Below are positions 35,801 to 47,878 of a stretch of DNA of 64,000 nt, one piece after another. The stretch is from Selaginella moellendorffii (lineage: Eukaryota > Streptophyta > Lycopodiopsida > Selaginellales > Selaginellaceae), in NCBI RefSeq assembly GCF_000143415.4, contig NW_003314265.1, forward strand, positions 612,944-676,943. The letters run 5' to 3'. Position 1 is the stretch's first letter. Each line of letters opens with the position of its first letter. The notes under the pieces are model-generated. The model saw only the letters and a list, made by a program, of their open reading frames with translations. It had not been told where the DNA came from and did not search any database. The translations under genes and the position numbers were made by a program.

Positions 35801-36907
35801 CCATAAACCCATCACATAACCTCAAGGTATCTCACTTTGGCATATTTGGTGTCTCCACATCAACGGCTCCATAAGCTTACCTCTATGACACTTCTTACTT
35901 GTGTCTAGGTCTTTGCCAAGACCAAAACAGTCATTTTTCATGCCAACTATCAGTTAGCATTGCACCATAGTGTTCACACACCAACTCTATGCCAAAGTTG
36001 CTTTCTTTTTTGAGGAACACCTTTCCCACGACTTTAGCATGGCATATTCTGCCATCAATGAGATACCCTCTATTCTCATGCTTAGATCCTATGATCCCCC
36101 TCATCCTTCGTGGGGTACAATACATCTCAGTCCAAATGCTTCCATCAATCCTTTAGGATTATTCCTTAACTCTATTTGAGTTATCTAGCTTTTTGGACTT
36201 TGTCATCCGACGACCCCTAAGGTTCTACCTTTGAGGTGCCAGCTCACTAGAATACAACTTCTTGTATTCAGGTCCTACTCACAAGGACCATCTTTGCAAG
36301 TATTACTTCGACACTTGATTTGATTCTCTTGGGGCAACCTTTTGCCCCTTAAGACCACTTGTCCATGTGATGAGAATACCAACTCATCCTCTAAGTACAC
36401 CCCCCACTCCTTGGGTTGTTCCAGCATTTATTAGAGGTAGCTCCGACTACCATTTCAAGGACTTGTGTCCTCTTCCGTAATGGACCTCCCACGGTCATCA
36501 ATTCCGGTCTCAAATTCATGAGCACCAGCCTCAACTATATGAGGGTAATCTTGTGACTCCATTATCGTCTTGGAGTTTGCATCTTTCCCGTAATCCCAAA
36601 TATAATTGTTTACCAGACCTACATTAGCCTGTTTGCTGCTTCAAACGCTCATCTAAATCACATCCTCAACTCTCTAAGGAAACCCTCATACTATTCCTAA
36701 AATCCCAAAGTCGTTCCCTTACTGGCCCTTTTCCATCCACCATATCGTGCACAAGTTCACGCATGAACTCGAGTGGAGAGCCATGTCCTCTCAACATGCT
36801 ACTCCTCGAGGATAGGTCCATACCTAGGATTGTCCAATTCCAATACAAGTGGTGATATACTTGGCCACCAATAAAAGTCGGACTAAGGAACAACTCTGAT
36901 ACCAAGT
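32886..36907 (-). other. Internal region of element A2, non-coding
   Basis: Parallel to 230-4385 in A1 (reverse order), with recognisable shared blocks, for example the stretch at 34380-34460 against 2740-2800. No frame above about 90 codons and no retroviral motif. One reading of 2770-2820 and 34340-34400 shows duplicated GGGTTCGAGTCCC words that resemble a tRNA T-arm (box B), noted below. Confidence 0.7.
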
Positions 36908-38656
36908 TGTAAATGACTAATTTTTTCCATTCTACTTTAGTCACTTAACCACACCTCTGACCACTTGGAAGAGTCTCATTCACAACCTCCATAAGTCCCA
37001 CTCAGGACTTGGGGCTTACTAGCCCCGAGAATGGCATCCATGCCACCCAACCTTTGCACTTGATCCAAGTGCTCCACGTGTCTGGTCCCATAACCGACAC
37101 CCCAAGGCACCACCAACATACCAGCCCGTTACGCTAGGCCATGCCCAATCACCTTGGTCACATCGGTGGTCCAACACCACCTGCATTGCAATCCCGTCCC
37201 TCCAAGACTGGGCCATCCGTCCATGAGTGGTCATCCCAAATCCACTCCTTAGCATCCTTAGGATGCCTGCAGACATGGGGAATAACTTTCCCCAATATCT
37301 CCTTTTTGGTCCCCACCAAGTCCCTTTCTGTCCTTGGCCGTGTTCACTAACTACCACTGAATCAAAGCCCATGGGCCCGACCACTAAGTCCCACTGTCCT
37401 CTAGGACTTCCTCACTGTGTGACTATGTCCTTGGTCACCACACCAAAGGGCTACTCCTCTTCCTTTCCACAGTCTGGGACTTTGGGACAACATTTCAGAA
37501 CACCATGGCCCTACACAACCCTCATGGGTACTCTCCCCGCCTTCCATCTTTAGGTGCTCTAGCCATGGGCTTAGAGCGAGGTTCCGTTGAGCCACGCCAG
37601 GTATCCAAGTAGGTAGTGCCACCCACACTTGGACTGAGAGCATCGGCCAGTCGATCTCTCAAGGGAACTAGAGCTGGCTCTTGAACACTTCACCAAGCTA
37701 CCCCACTTGTCAGTCCATGTTCACTTTAGTCTTGGACTTCCCAGTAGGCAGCTCATCACCCAACACTGGGTACAGCCTTTCTGGGCCAAACTGGCCTTTC
37801 CTGGCCAAACTGGCTCCACTGCAGTCCTCCCTCTACTATACTTTTGGAGCTCACCAAACCCCCCAGGGTCTGGGAGACGAATGCTTTGGGCTTTCACCCT
37901 CTCAGACTCAAACTCAGACTCGGACTCGGGCTCGAGCTCGGGCTCGGTCTCGGTCCCGATCTCGGTCTCGGTCTCAGTCTCAGTCTCGGTCTTGGTCCCG
38001 GTCTCGGTCTCGGTCTCGGTCTCGGTCCCGGTCTCAGTCTCGACCTCGGACTCCATCTCGGGTCCTTCTCGGACTCCACCTTGGATTCCATCTCGGACTC
38101 CATCTCGGACTCCATCTCGGGTCCATCTCGAACTCCATCTTGGATTCCATCTAAGGTACATCTCGGACTCCATCTTAGACTCCATCTCGAACTCCATCTC
38201 GGGTCCATCTCGGACTCTATCTCGGACTCCATCTAGGACTCCATCTCGGGTCCATCTTGGACTCCATCTCAAGTCCATCTTGGACTCCATCTCGGACTCC
38301 ATCTCGAGTCCATCTCGGACTCCATCTCGGGTCCACCTCGAACTCCAGCTCGGGTCCACCTCGGACTCCACCTCTTACTTCACTTCAGACTCCAACTCGG
38401 GTCCATCTTGGACTCCATCTCAGACACCTCCACGTGTCATGTATTGGTCATTTTGGGTCCCTTTTTGGAGCCTCGCTTATTGCTCGTTTCGTGCTCGTTC
38501 CTCGAGCACTTTGTTGGGAGTTCCACTCCCGCTCTCGACCTTTCAAGTCAGAGCTTTTAGTCCAAATGTGTTACGTTCGTTTGGCTTTCGCTTCGGCCAC
38601 TACCACGTGGTGCCCTTCTGGCTCCACTTTGGGGCCTAGGGATTTTGTGTCTCACA
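36908..38656 (-). repeat. 5' LTR of element A2 (1749 bp)
   Basis: It starts TGTGAGACACAAAATCCC at 38656 and ends ...TAGTCATTTACA at 36908. The tandem zone is at about 37900-38430. The spurious 310- and 216-codon frames here are repeat artefacts. Confidence 0.85.
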
Positions 38657-39347
38657 CCATGTTGACAAAGTGCGGTGAAGCAGACCGAACAATGCTTGTC
38701 TGAGTGAATTGACATAGTGGGATTTCTCGAATCATGTCTCCCGGGCCTTCCCACTTGAGAAACTCTAGAGTCCTGTGAATGGCCTTCTCTTTGGTTCTCA
38801 AAACAATCTCTTGGAAGCGCTTGTCTACAATGTGTTTAGGTAGCTCCACTTCTCTTTCAGCTTTAGCTACACCTCCACTAGCACCATTATCAAATCTAGC
38901 CCCTAGCTCGGGCCCAACACCCCTATCAAGTGCACTTGGGCACTACTTCGTGATGTAGCTAATTTCCGCTATATTTTGCGAATATGTTAAGAGTAGTGGC
39001 ATTTGTGGTTGTGGCAGCAATGGTAGTGATGACAATGGTTGCAATGGCACTGCTGGTGGTGATGATGGTGGTAGTGGTGGTGGTAATAATGGCGATGACA
39101 GCAGTGGTGGTAATGGTGGTGATGAAGGTAGAGGTGGCAATGGTGGTGAAGGTGGTGGCGGTGGTAATGGTGGTCGTGGCAAAAATGGGGGTGCATGTGG
39201 ACTGGAGCTATTTGGTTGCGAAGACAGCAGAGTTGTTACTGTGGAAATCTCTATTTGAAGGTCAACTTGATTGTTGTCTTGGATCTCATCTTTCTCATGT
39301 CTTCTCTTTGATCCAACATCCTTCTCCTTTTGTAGTTGCTTCCATTT
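38657..39347 (-). pseudogene. 5' part of the same interrupted gene (proline-rich, then ParB N-terminal-like segment)
   Basis: After an acceptor (TTTTCAG at about 39348-39354, minus strand) an exon reads KWKQLQKEKDVGSKRRHEKD, then a long polyproline tract (about 38990-39200) and a stop (TAG, 38943-38945). It then continues in the same frame with VELPKHIVDKRFQEIVLRT and IREIPLCQFTQTSIVRSASP. IPL...R...P is typical of the first strand and arginine of ParB-like folds (inference). The frame stops at 38656/38657, where element A2 begins, and is resumed at 31087 in the same phase after removal of the insert and one putative target copy. Confidence 0.5.
38980..39200. repeat. GGT/GAT-type low-complexity tract (polyproline coding on the minus strand)
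   Basis: A run of GGTGGTGATGATGGTGGT-like triplets. On the minus strand it encodes a Pro/Ser/Leu-rich tract in frame with the ParB-like gene. On the plus strand it would give Val/Met runs with no meaning. Confidence 0.7.
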
Positions 39348-39419
39348 CTGAAAATTTAAAAAAAATTCATTATAAATTAAAAATGCATAAGAAGCAGGAA
39401 CTTTGGGGCGGGGAATTGG

Positions 39420-40100
39420 CGTAGGCGCCAGTTCACCAGCGAACCGGCCCACCCCCAAGCACCTTGGCCGGCCCCCAAGTGCCTTGGCCAGCCCCCAAGC
39501 ACCTTTGCCGCCCCCAAGCACCTTGGCCGCCCCCAAGTGCCGTGGCCGGCCTGCCCACCAAGTCCAAGTGCCTGCGCAGAGTGCCCAGCCCGGGCACTTG
39601 GTGTGGGGACTTGGTGCAAGTGCCAGTTCATTGGCGAACCAGCCCGCCCCCAAGTGCCTTGGCCGGCCCACACCAAGTGCCCAGCCCGGGCAGTTGGACT
39701 TGGTGGTTAAGGGTGGGCCGGTTCGCCAGCAAACCAGCCCGCCCCCAACTGCCTTGGCCGGCTCCCGCCAAATGCCCAGTGTGGGCACTTGGCACGGGGC
39801 CTTGGCGCGGGTGCTGGTTCACCGGCGTACCGGCCCACGCAAAAGTGCCGTGGCCGGCCCGCCTGCCAAGTCCAACTGCCCCGCGCGGAGGGCCCAGCCT
39901 GGGCACTTTGCGTGGGGACTTGGCGCGAGCGCCGGTTCGCCGGTGTACCGGCCCGCCCCCAAGCGCCGTGGCTGGCCTGCGCCAAGTGCCCAACCTGGGC
40001 ACTTTGCGCGGGCACTTGGCTCGGGTGCCGATTTGCTGGTGTACCAGCCCACCATGGCCAGCCCGGGCGGAGTTCCCAGCCAAATGCCTGGCCTGGGCAC
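39420..40100. repeat. GC-rich minisatellite, about six units of 80-190 bp
   Basis: Units begin at about 39421, 39613, 39718, 39810, 39927 and 40025 with a shared core (GCCGGTTCGCCGG-GTACCGGCCC, then AAGTGCC-TGGCCGGCC and CCCAGCC-GGGCACTTGG-G-GGGACTTGG). It is far richer in GC than its surroundings. All frames stay open over long stretches on both strands (plus 39403-40305; minus 39628-40275). On the minus strand it lies upstream of the ParB-like gene and could be its N-terminal part, first intron or promoter; I cannot decide. Confidence 0.7.
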
Positions 40101-40793
40101 ATGGCAGCAGCGGCGTTGGGCACAGCGGCAGCAGCGCCGGGAATGGCAGCAGCAGCACCGGGCATGGCGTGGCATGGGCGCAGCAGTGCTGGGCGTAGCG
40201 TGGGAGTGGAGGAGTAAAAAACTTACTCTTGGCAGCATTCTGTTTGACGCCGATGGATCCCGCAATCACTCCCAATCTCCCACTCTACTTTCTGTAAAAC
40301 CCTAATGCCAGTGGCTGCCCTAACCCTAACCTAACTTTCATCACAGCTGTTCATCATGGATGCAGTAAATCTTCATTACATTCTACAAATATTTGCTAGC
40401 AATGTACAATTTCTATTCCGTCCTAGATTTGATCACGTGACAAAGTCCTTTTGAGTTGTAATTTATTAATAGAGGTGTGCTCTAATATGACTATGCCATA
40501 ATGTGGAAATAATGTCACAGACGCATGTGTTGAATTGATCACAGTATGAAATTATAAATGAAAATTATGTGTTTCTTGCAAGTCATAGCATCCTTTCAGA
40601 AAATATAAGATTATTAAATCGTAAGATGTTATTTCCAAAGCAATGTGTATAGATAATTTACTATAGCTGATAGATGGTAGTACAAAGATGGAATATATTT
40701 AAATGAGTTTAGAAGAATGTGATGATTTCTGGCTTTAATGAAGTACTGAAAATATGTATAATATTTAATTTGTTTGGAAACAATTGGTTGATG

Positions 40794-41065
40794 GTAGATC
40801 CTAGAATAAAACCATTCCTATCTTTCATATTATGGTATATGCTTGAGGTGATATTTCTTTCCATTCTACCAAAATTTAGTCTATATAATAAATTTGAGCA
40901 TGTTTTTGAATTCAATGTATACAGACTTTTAATATTGTACAACATAGTCCTATATCTTCATACAGAATTTATTATAACAACATTATTCGATATTAGATCC
41001 TAGAATAAAATCGCCCTTTTTTTTCACATAATGGCATAGCACATATTTGAGGTGACATTTCTTTA
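40794..41065. repeat. Imperfect direct repeat, about 70 bp, 200 bp apart
   Basis: 40794-40860 and 40993-41065 both begin TAGATCCTAGAATAAAA and continue through TATGGTATATGCTTGAGGTGA or a near match to ATTTCTTT. This may be the remains of a small LTR-like element or a local duplication. Confidence 0.6.
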
Positions 41066-41599
41066 TAAAAGTTCAGAATTCTAAAACCTAAAGACAACAA
41101 AATGGAGAGTTTCCTTTTGTATTACCAAGATCACCCACCACTTTCTTTCTCCCAAAGTCTTATTTCATAAAGTTTTCTTTGCTAATGTTTCGATCTTTCT
41201 GTTGGTTCTATGTCATTGGAGGCTATGATTCATAACAACATTGGTGTAGTTGAACGCTCGGAGGTGTAGGTGAAGGTGGACAACATTGGGATTTGCAACA
41301 TTCCAAGTTGAAGGAGATTCAATTTTTTGGATCTTTAATCAAAGTGCGAGACTACAATCCTGCCAAAGTGAATGTGAAGCAAGAGTCAATCGTCATCATT
41401 TCTTCCTCTTCTAGTTCTAGTAGTCCAATGTGGGCCAAGAATTTCCAAACTCCAACTTCACCGATATTCAAAGCTGTTTGCAACGCTTTCTAGTTTTCCC
41501 GCCTCTCTATCGACGTGCGTTCCTTTCTGCATAGGCCCGTTAGCGAGTTCCCATATACATACAATGGCAATATCTTCTTTGAACTACCACCTCTTGTCA

Positions 41600-43815
41600 G
41601 CTCAAAATGAAAAGGGATGGAGATGAAGCAAGACGTCCACAATTGGTGCAAGATCAAGACTACACATTTCCAGCATTTCGAAGGCACAGTGTCTATAGTT
41701 CATTGTGGTGGGTATTTAGATTGTGTGAATAAAACATGCAATCGAGAGCACGGTAAAAACTCCACATTTTTTGAAGGATCTGCTACCAATCCTTCCATTT
41801 ATGACACCATTGGTGTTGAATTCAAGTGTTGGTTTTGCAAGAATGCTCCATTGTGTCGTGCCATCTACAGGGCTAAAATGTACTATTTTCTTCCATGGGA
41901 TGGAGAGGTTGGTAGAGCTGTAGTACATATTGGCACGCACACACATCCAATGCAGGAAGGGATACAAAGAAGTTCAGTCAACTGTTTCAAAGATGCAGTG
42001 CAAATAAAGACTATGAGAAACTCATGTGCAACTCCAAAGCATGTTCAAAAGACAGTGCTCAAGGATTTTATCGCAAGCACTTTACTTGATCCAGACTGCA
42101 AGAATACTCAACTGGATGAGGCTAGCTTGTGGGAATTACTATGACACATGCAACCTGCAACTAGCTTCAGGAGGTATGAAAATATTGTTACATATTTTTT
42201 AATAATATTTCTCTTATATTTTGTTTTATTTAGGATAAAGTCTTGGATGTGTGAATCTCGAGAGGGGAAACTCCAATCAAAAACCGACTCAATCCTTGAA
42301 CTAAAACAAACTTGTCCCTACAAATTTATCTATGGGAGTTTATTTCCAGATCAAGTCGTTAGTGAGTAAGAGCGCCCCTTTGTTTTCAAAATGTCTACCA
42401 TAGGCCCTGCATTTGGTGTAGATCTTGTTTCCCGAATGGATATGTTTAGGTGGAGAGACATATTGACTTGGATGGGGTTGGGGCTAATTGGAATGGTGTC
42501 CGGGCAGTCTTTGGGAATGGTCAACCCCTAAAAGGTCATGAGAGGACATTGGGCTTAGAGCCTAAACCAACACTACCACTTTATTAAGCCAAATTTCCAA
42601 TTAACATTTAAAGAGTTGTGCAAACAATAGCAGGCTACACCTTCTGAAGAAGAGCATGAAGCAAAAGCAAATGAGATCCAAATGTGGTGGTGTAAAGATG
42701 GCCATATTGACCTAAGTTGTTTACCACAACTTGAGTCGTGGTTGGGGTGGTGGGAAGTTAGAATGTTCTAATAGAGACATCACTCTTTTCAGGTTGGTTT
42801 CTATTTTTTCTTCTCATTTTATTACCTTTTAATATTGCATTTTCCATTAGGATCAACCACTTAAGAATCTCGCATACATCCCAACTGTGAATCTCTCAAA
42901 GAGTAAACATTGGAGCTAGCATTCCTCTGAGGCAGGGAAAAGGAAGATGAGTCTATATGAAGCATGTCTATCAAATTTGATACACACTGTAGAGTAGTCT
43001 TCAAAAGCCTTGGCATTTGAGGAAGGAAGATACATGGGAACAGAATCTTCGGTTGAGATGTTACACAATCGGATGAAGAAGAAAGTGACTCCACCAACAC
43101 GAACAATGGCAATTGCAGTGGAGGAAGTGGTCCTTGGCACATCTATGGAGTACACTCCCCGGGCTTCTATTGATGATATGAAGATCATCCACTTAAAGCG
43201 TCATTTTTCCTTTGCTGGTGAAGATGTTGGCATGGATCTTGGAGCAAAAAGCTCTAACAGGCCTAATGTTAAGTATCATTCTACTCCAAGACATCGCCCC
43301 TAAACCAAGCCACCTCAAGTGGCTGATGAAGAAAGTGCATCACATTAAGTTGAAATTGCTTATCGTAGTGTGGAGTTGAAGCAATGGGCAATCCGTCGAG
43401 TGCTAGCAAAATCAAATGTAAGGTGTGTGGGGATGCTTCCAAGGGGCAAGTGTTGGGCTTGGATCCGTGGTGACAAGTCTACTTCTGTTCCAGCCCCATG
43501 TTCCATGGGGAATGAAAGCAAGCAAGATTTTCAAGATGGTGTTGGCTATATTGCTACAACACTAATGTCAACCATACAAAGCGGCTTGAAGACACTATAA
43601 TGACTAAACTTGATGTGGTACATAAAGAATGGCCGGTTGCTAATGGGGTTGTGCTCAACTCGGATGAGATTGAAAACCTTGAGAAATCTGGTTTTAATCT
43701 TGAAAGGAGAGTTGGAGACATGAGTGATAAAACTAAGATTGTTCCCACAAAGATGCATAGGAGGCCAGCTAGAAAAGGTAAGGTAGTTAAATTTATTGAT
43801 ACCATCTCCAAGTAG
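41600..43815 (+). pseudogene. Broken Cys/His zinc-finger gene, probably transposase-derived
   Basis: The best frame (41617-42144, 175 codons) has Cys and His spaced as CVNKTCNREH, CWFCKNAPLC and VVHIGTHTHP. The last has the H-x-H end seen in WRKY-GCM1/FLYWCH-type fingers common in plant and fungal transposases (inference). Further fragments follow on the same strand: 42240-42369 (WMCESREGKLQSKTDSI), about 42650-42760 (MWWCKDGHIDLSCLPQLESW), about 42860-43300 (SKHWS..SSEAGKRKMSLYEA, then ALAFEEGRYMGTESSVEML) and 43600-43815. Stops and shifts separate them, though some gaps could be introns. I cannot name the family. The basic C-terminal frame KIVPTKMHRRPARKGKVVKF may be a nuclear signal. Confidence 0.45.
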
Positions 43816-46800
43816 AAGCAAGGTAAAATAAATTTAGCTCAAACACTTGAGTGTGAGGTTCTCTCCATGAGGCATATGCTCTTTGCAAGCATATGTACTA
43901 CATCTTCATCAATATCTTGCACTAGGATCTTAAAGTGGATATTTATATACACCAAACAAGCCTTACTATTGCCGAGTTACAGAAAACTTTTGGAGCTAAT
44001 TAGATTTTCCAACACTATCGATGTTTATTCTCTATCAATAATATAAACTAAATATAATTAAAAAAAAAAATTTTTTATTTCACGTTTCATTTCATATACT
44101 TGTGAGTGTTCTTTTTGCAATACTGCCCATAGTATTCATGAGTCTCCATTTTTGTCTTTACCATCTCAAAAACTATTTTATGGTAGTCTTTCAGATGCAT
44201 GATGTTACAATGTGATGTGAGAGCATATGTACCATCATAGTTTTTTTTTTTCCTTTCAAATGGTTATATGTCCTTATATAGAATCTTAATTCAAATTTTA
44301 ATAATTTTAAAATTCTAACAAACCTGACATTTACCAGCCAGAAAGCATAGAGTACAAATTTAAAAAAGTGATAAGAATACTCTTTTTGCAAACATTTTAT
44401 TTTATGTTCTAACAAACATCCCTATCATTGCATGTAGTAAATATTTAAATTATTAGAACAAGAAGTGTCCTTTAAAACATTTTTATCTATATAATATATA
44501 GAGAGTTATGAAATTATTAGGTTCGCCATAACCTTAAAATTTTAAAGTTTATAATGTTTGTACTAAATTACAATTGAAAATTAAGCTCAACTCTTCAGCT
44601 CCTGAGCTCAAGTATGGTCCACATTTTGTATGAGAGATACGAGCGTGTTTCGACCATGAGTTGAAGAATGTTCACACCTCATTCAGATTTATAAATTAGA
44701 GTCACATTGTGATCAAGTATTGTTTAGGCACTGGAGGTATATTAGTGGTGGAGCAGTCCATGGCATTTTTTGTATGTTGCAGAGCATAGAAAGTGGCTTT
44801 ATGTTTCAAAATGAAGTCACTTAAGTTTCACATTGTAAAAATGTGCTCTCAATGTTGTTTTAGTCCCTATGCAACATTGGGGAATGTACATATATATTCA
44901 TCAAACTAAAAAACTTGCTTATGTATATAATTTAGGCTTTTTTAATGTCATATTTTTGTAATTTATGCATTTATAAATACATTTTTCTAAACTATAAAAA
45001 GTTTCATTAAATATATAATAATTAAGAAATTATTAATTTTTAAATATAGAGAAATATCCTACAATATAATTCCTTAAAAGCAATATATCTAACTATCCTG
45101 GAATATATTAAATAATTCAAATATTATAAATCATTATTCAAGATACAATTCCTTAGTTTTATCCATTACTAAAAATTCTCAATAAAAGCTACCTTAAACT
45201 TAAATGCAACTAAACACCTTCAACCTCTCTTTTAGAATGGATTTCTCAATAATTTACTTCCCATTTCATACCATCTTTCCTTGTTCCCAATAAAGTTATA
45301 TTCTAACATAGTAGTGTATATAGTATTGGGATTAATATAGAACACAGATATTAATAAAAATTTAAAATTTAAAAGATTTTAAATTTTATATCAATGATAG
45401 AGCTCCCTATAATCAATTTGTGCCTCCTCATGCCTCAAATCCTGTTTTTTTATTAGAGTTGGCAAAGGACAAAAAACAAATGCATTTCATTGCATTCAAA
45501 AATGGTAATAGCTTAATTATGTATTTTAGAAAGAGCATGGCAAAAATCTTAAATGGAAAGGATAAAGCTTTTCTACCTTCTTTAAGCACCTCTCTAAAGT
45601 TTGGGCTAGAATAAGTTCTATTTAATTTGAATTTAAATATTTTATGCCAAGTGGGCAATGTAGAAAAAAAACTACTAGCAATTAATGTCTCATCCTTCAT
45701 AGTTTTAGTTTCTAACACCAATATCTAGAAATATCCCAGAATCCAACACAATACTCAATGCAATCAAATGCTTTTATAAACTACATCAACATTAAAAATA
45801 TTATTTGTCAGGTTAAACAATTTTGGCTTTAGTGCAAATCTACAAGTGAGCCATTTGTAAAAATCATAACTTCCAAAATAAAGATAATAAATTAATTATA
45901 TCTTTTCCAACACAAAAATATACTCTATTGTCTTGGGTTATGAACACAATTTCTTAAATGTTAGGCTAAAAAATTCCTATAGCATACCTTAGGTTTACTC
46001 ACATGATTATAAAGTCTACAATAGCTCCATTTAGAGGCTTGCTAATCCAACAACAAAGATAAAAATCCAAAATTGAAATTAAAAAATTTAAAAATTTTTA
46101 TACCTAAAATTTCCCACATATCCAACATATTTATCATAGTCATGTCTTCCAATACTATCCCAAATTTAAAATTGAATGACTATAGGAGGTTAGACTCTTG
46201 TATTTTTACTCAATATTTAGCATATCTATATTTTGAATAAAAGAAAATTATAGACCTTTTTGTATCATGATTTTCCTCACTTTTATTCTTGTTAGGTGTT
46301 ATAATTGACTTCATTTAGTAAACATGTATGCTTCTATGTCTTATTTCTAGCATAGCTAGATTCTTGGTTAATTTCAAGTTTATTAATATAAGAAATAGAT
46401 TTGTGTACATAGATAATCAATATTTAAAAACAATCTATTTGATTTGTGAAGTTTACTTCTTAGTTCAGTTTCTGTTATTGCTGTGATAAACTTTTGAAAT
46501 AATTATTTAACATTCATTATATTACTAGACTAAATGATAAGCACTAAATAATATTAAAGGTTATCTAGCAATCATCTAAGAGATGGGGATGTCAAACTAG
46601 CACACTTAGTCATTAGTGTGAATTATGTTTTTTAACCAATGTTTTTGTTCATTCGGGTATCTAGTTTCATTTATAAAATATTTAGAGTTATTATAAAAGT
46701 GTAAATTAATAATAAAATTTTCTTTTTACTTAATAATTTTATCTTTAGAAGTTATAATTACCCTTCCATACTCATCAATACACTCAATTATTATATTTCT

Positions 46801-47878
46801 CTCAATAGCCAAGGCTCTTGCAATTGCAAAAGCAGAAATAAAAAATATATGAGATAATCCAGTAACCTTATATAGAATGGTTACAGACATTTTATCAAGA
46901 AGAATATTAAATGATAATAATTTTGCCAAATGATTATCCCTAAAAATATTAAATAAAGAGAATATTAAAAAAAACAAAAACTTTAGAGACAATATTTACC
47001 AGCTACTATGATGAGTTAGTGTGATGAAATTATCAATTTTTGCAGTATATACATTATCTAACAAAGAAGAAAAATTATAAAATATCTTATTAAAGAAAGT
47101 TTCTTAACATTAATTATCAAATCTCCTTGTGCTATTCTTGATATTGATATATTTACTCTTGCTATAGATCCTTCAGATATTGGAATAAGATTCAAATCAG
47201 CAAATTGTTCAATGCAATCCTAAAATAAAAGTAAAATATCTAAAAATTTCAAAATATAAAAATATAAAATATAAACCTCAATATTATGAAGAAATCCAAT
47301 ATCCTTGCTCTTCATTCATAATTGTGAGGCCAAATGGCCTTTTCTTATGTGATATTCTGCAAAAATGAAAATAAAAAATATGAAATACGAAATAGAAAGC
47401 TTCCTTACCTATAAAAAGTGTAAGTTTCATATGGGATAAACACGTAAGAATCTCATTTGGATAGCTCAAAAATAAACTCTAAAATAATCACTTGTGAAAC
47501 ACAATATGTTTTAAAATCACAAATTTACCTTTTACTAAGAGTTCTCTTGTTAGTGCTCTTGGTCAATCTCTAAACAGGCCTGTAACAAAAATAATATCTA
47601 GTAAGGTATATAACAAAATTACAGTTTTACCGTACCAAAGTTTGGAGATTCTATGGTTTTCCTGCTTTTTTTTTTCCATAATCCCTCAAACATTAGAAAG
47701 CATTACCAATGGTAATTGCATTTACGTGTGCTTTGTCAAACAGTAGCATAATTTCCACAGTGCCCCATGGTGGCTTTGTCTTTGATACCAAATGCATCCC
47801 ATTGATCACTGTCAAAGGTCTCTCCAGTTGGGACTCTCTTATCTGGGGGGAGCAAACATGACTGAAATGATTCTCTTG
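43816..47878. other. AT-rich region, nothing identified
   Basis: About 4 kb of strongly AT-rich DNA. Short minus-strand frames at 45428-45721, 46726-46992 and about 47100-47230 (CIEQFADLNLIPISEGS) look like they may once have coded, but I recognise no family. Probably very old repeat DNA. Confidence 0.4.

Larger units (their letters stand above)
31093..38656 (-). mobile_element. Family-A non-autonomous LTR retrotransposon copy A2 (7564 bp)
   Basis: LTRs at 31093-32885 and 36908-38656 flank a 4.02-kb interior with no recognisable retroviral protein. On the minus strand the 5' LTR is 36908-38656, and directly inside it lies TTGGTATCAGAG (about 36893-36906), the initiator-Met primer site. The LTR lengths differ (1793 and 1749 bp), mainly in the tandem-repeat zones. 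Flanks on the minus strand read CATGG (38657-38661) and TATAG (31088-31092): three of five bases agree, and the two mismatches are transitions, so a decayed target-site duplication is plausible. It interrupts the ParB/methyltransferase-like gene. Confidence 0.85.

Noticed and set aside
39403-40305. 300-codon plus-strand frame rich in Pro/Ala/Gln
   Set aside because: It results from the GC-rich minisatellite, which is also open on the minus strand; no sign of selection for protein.
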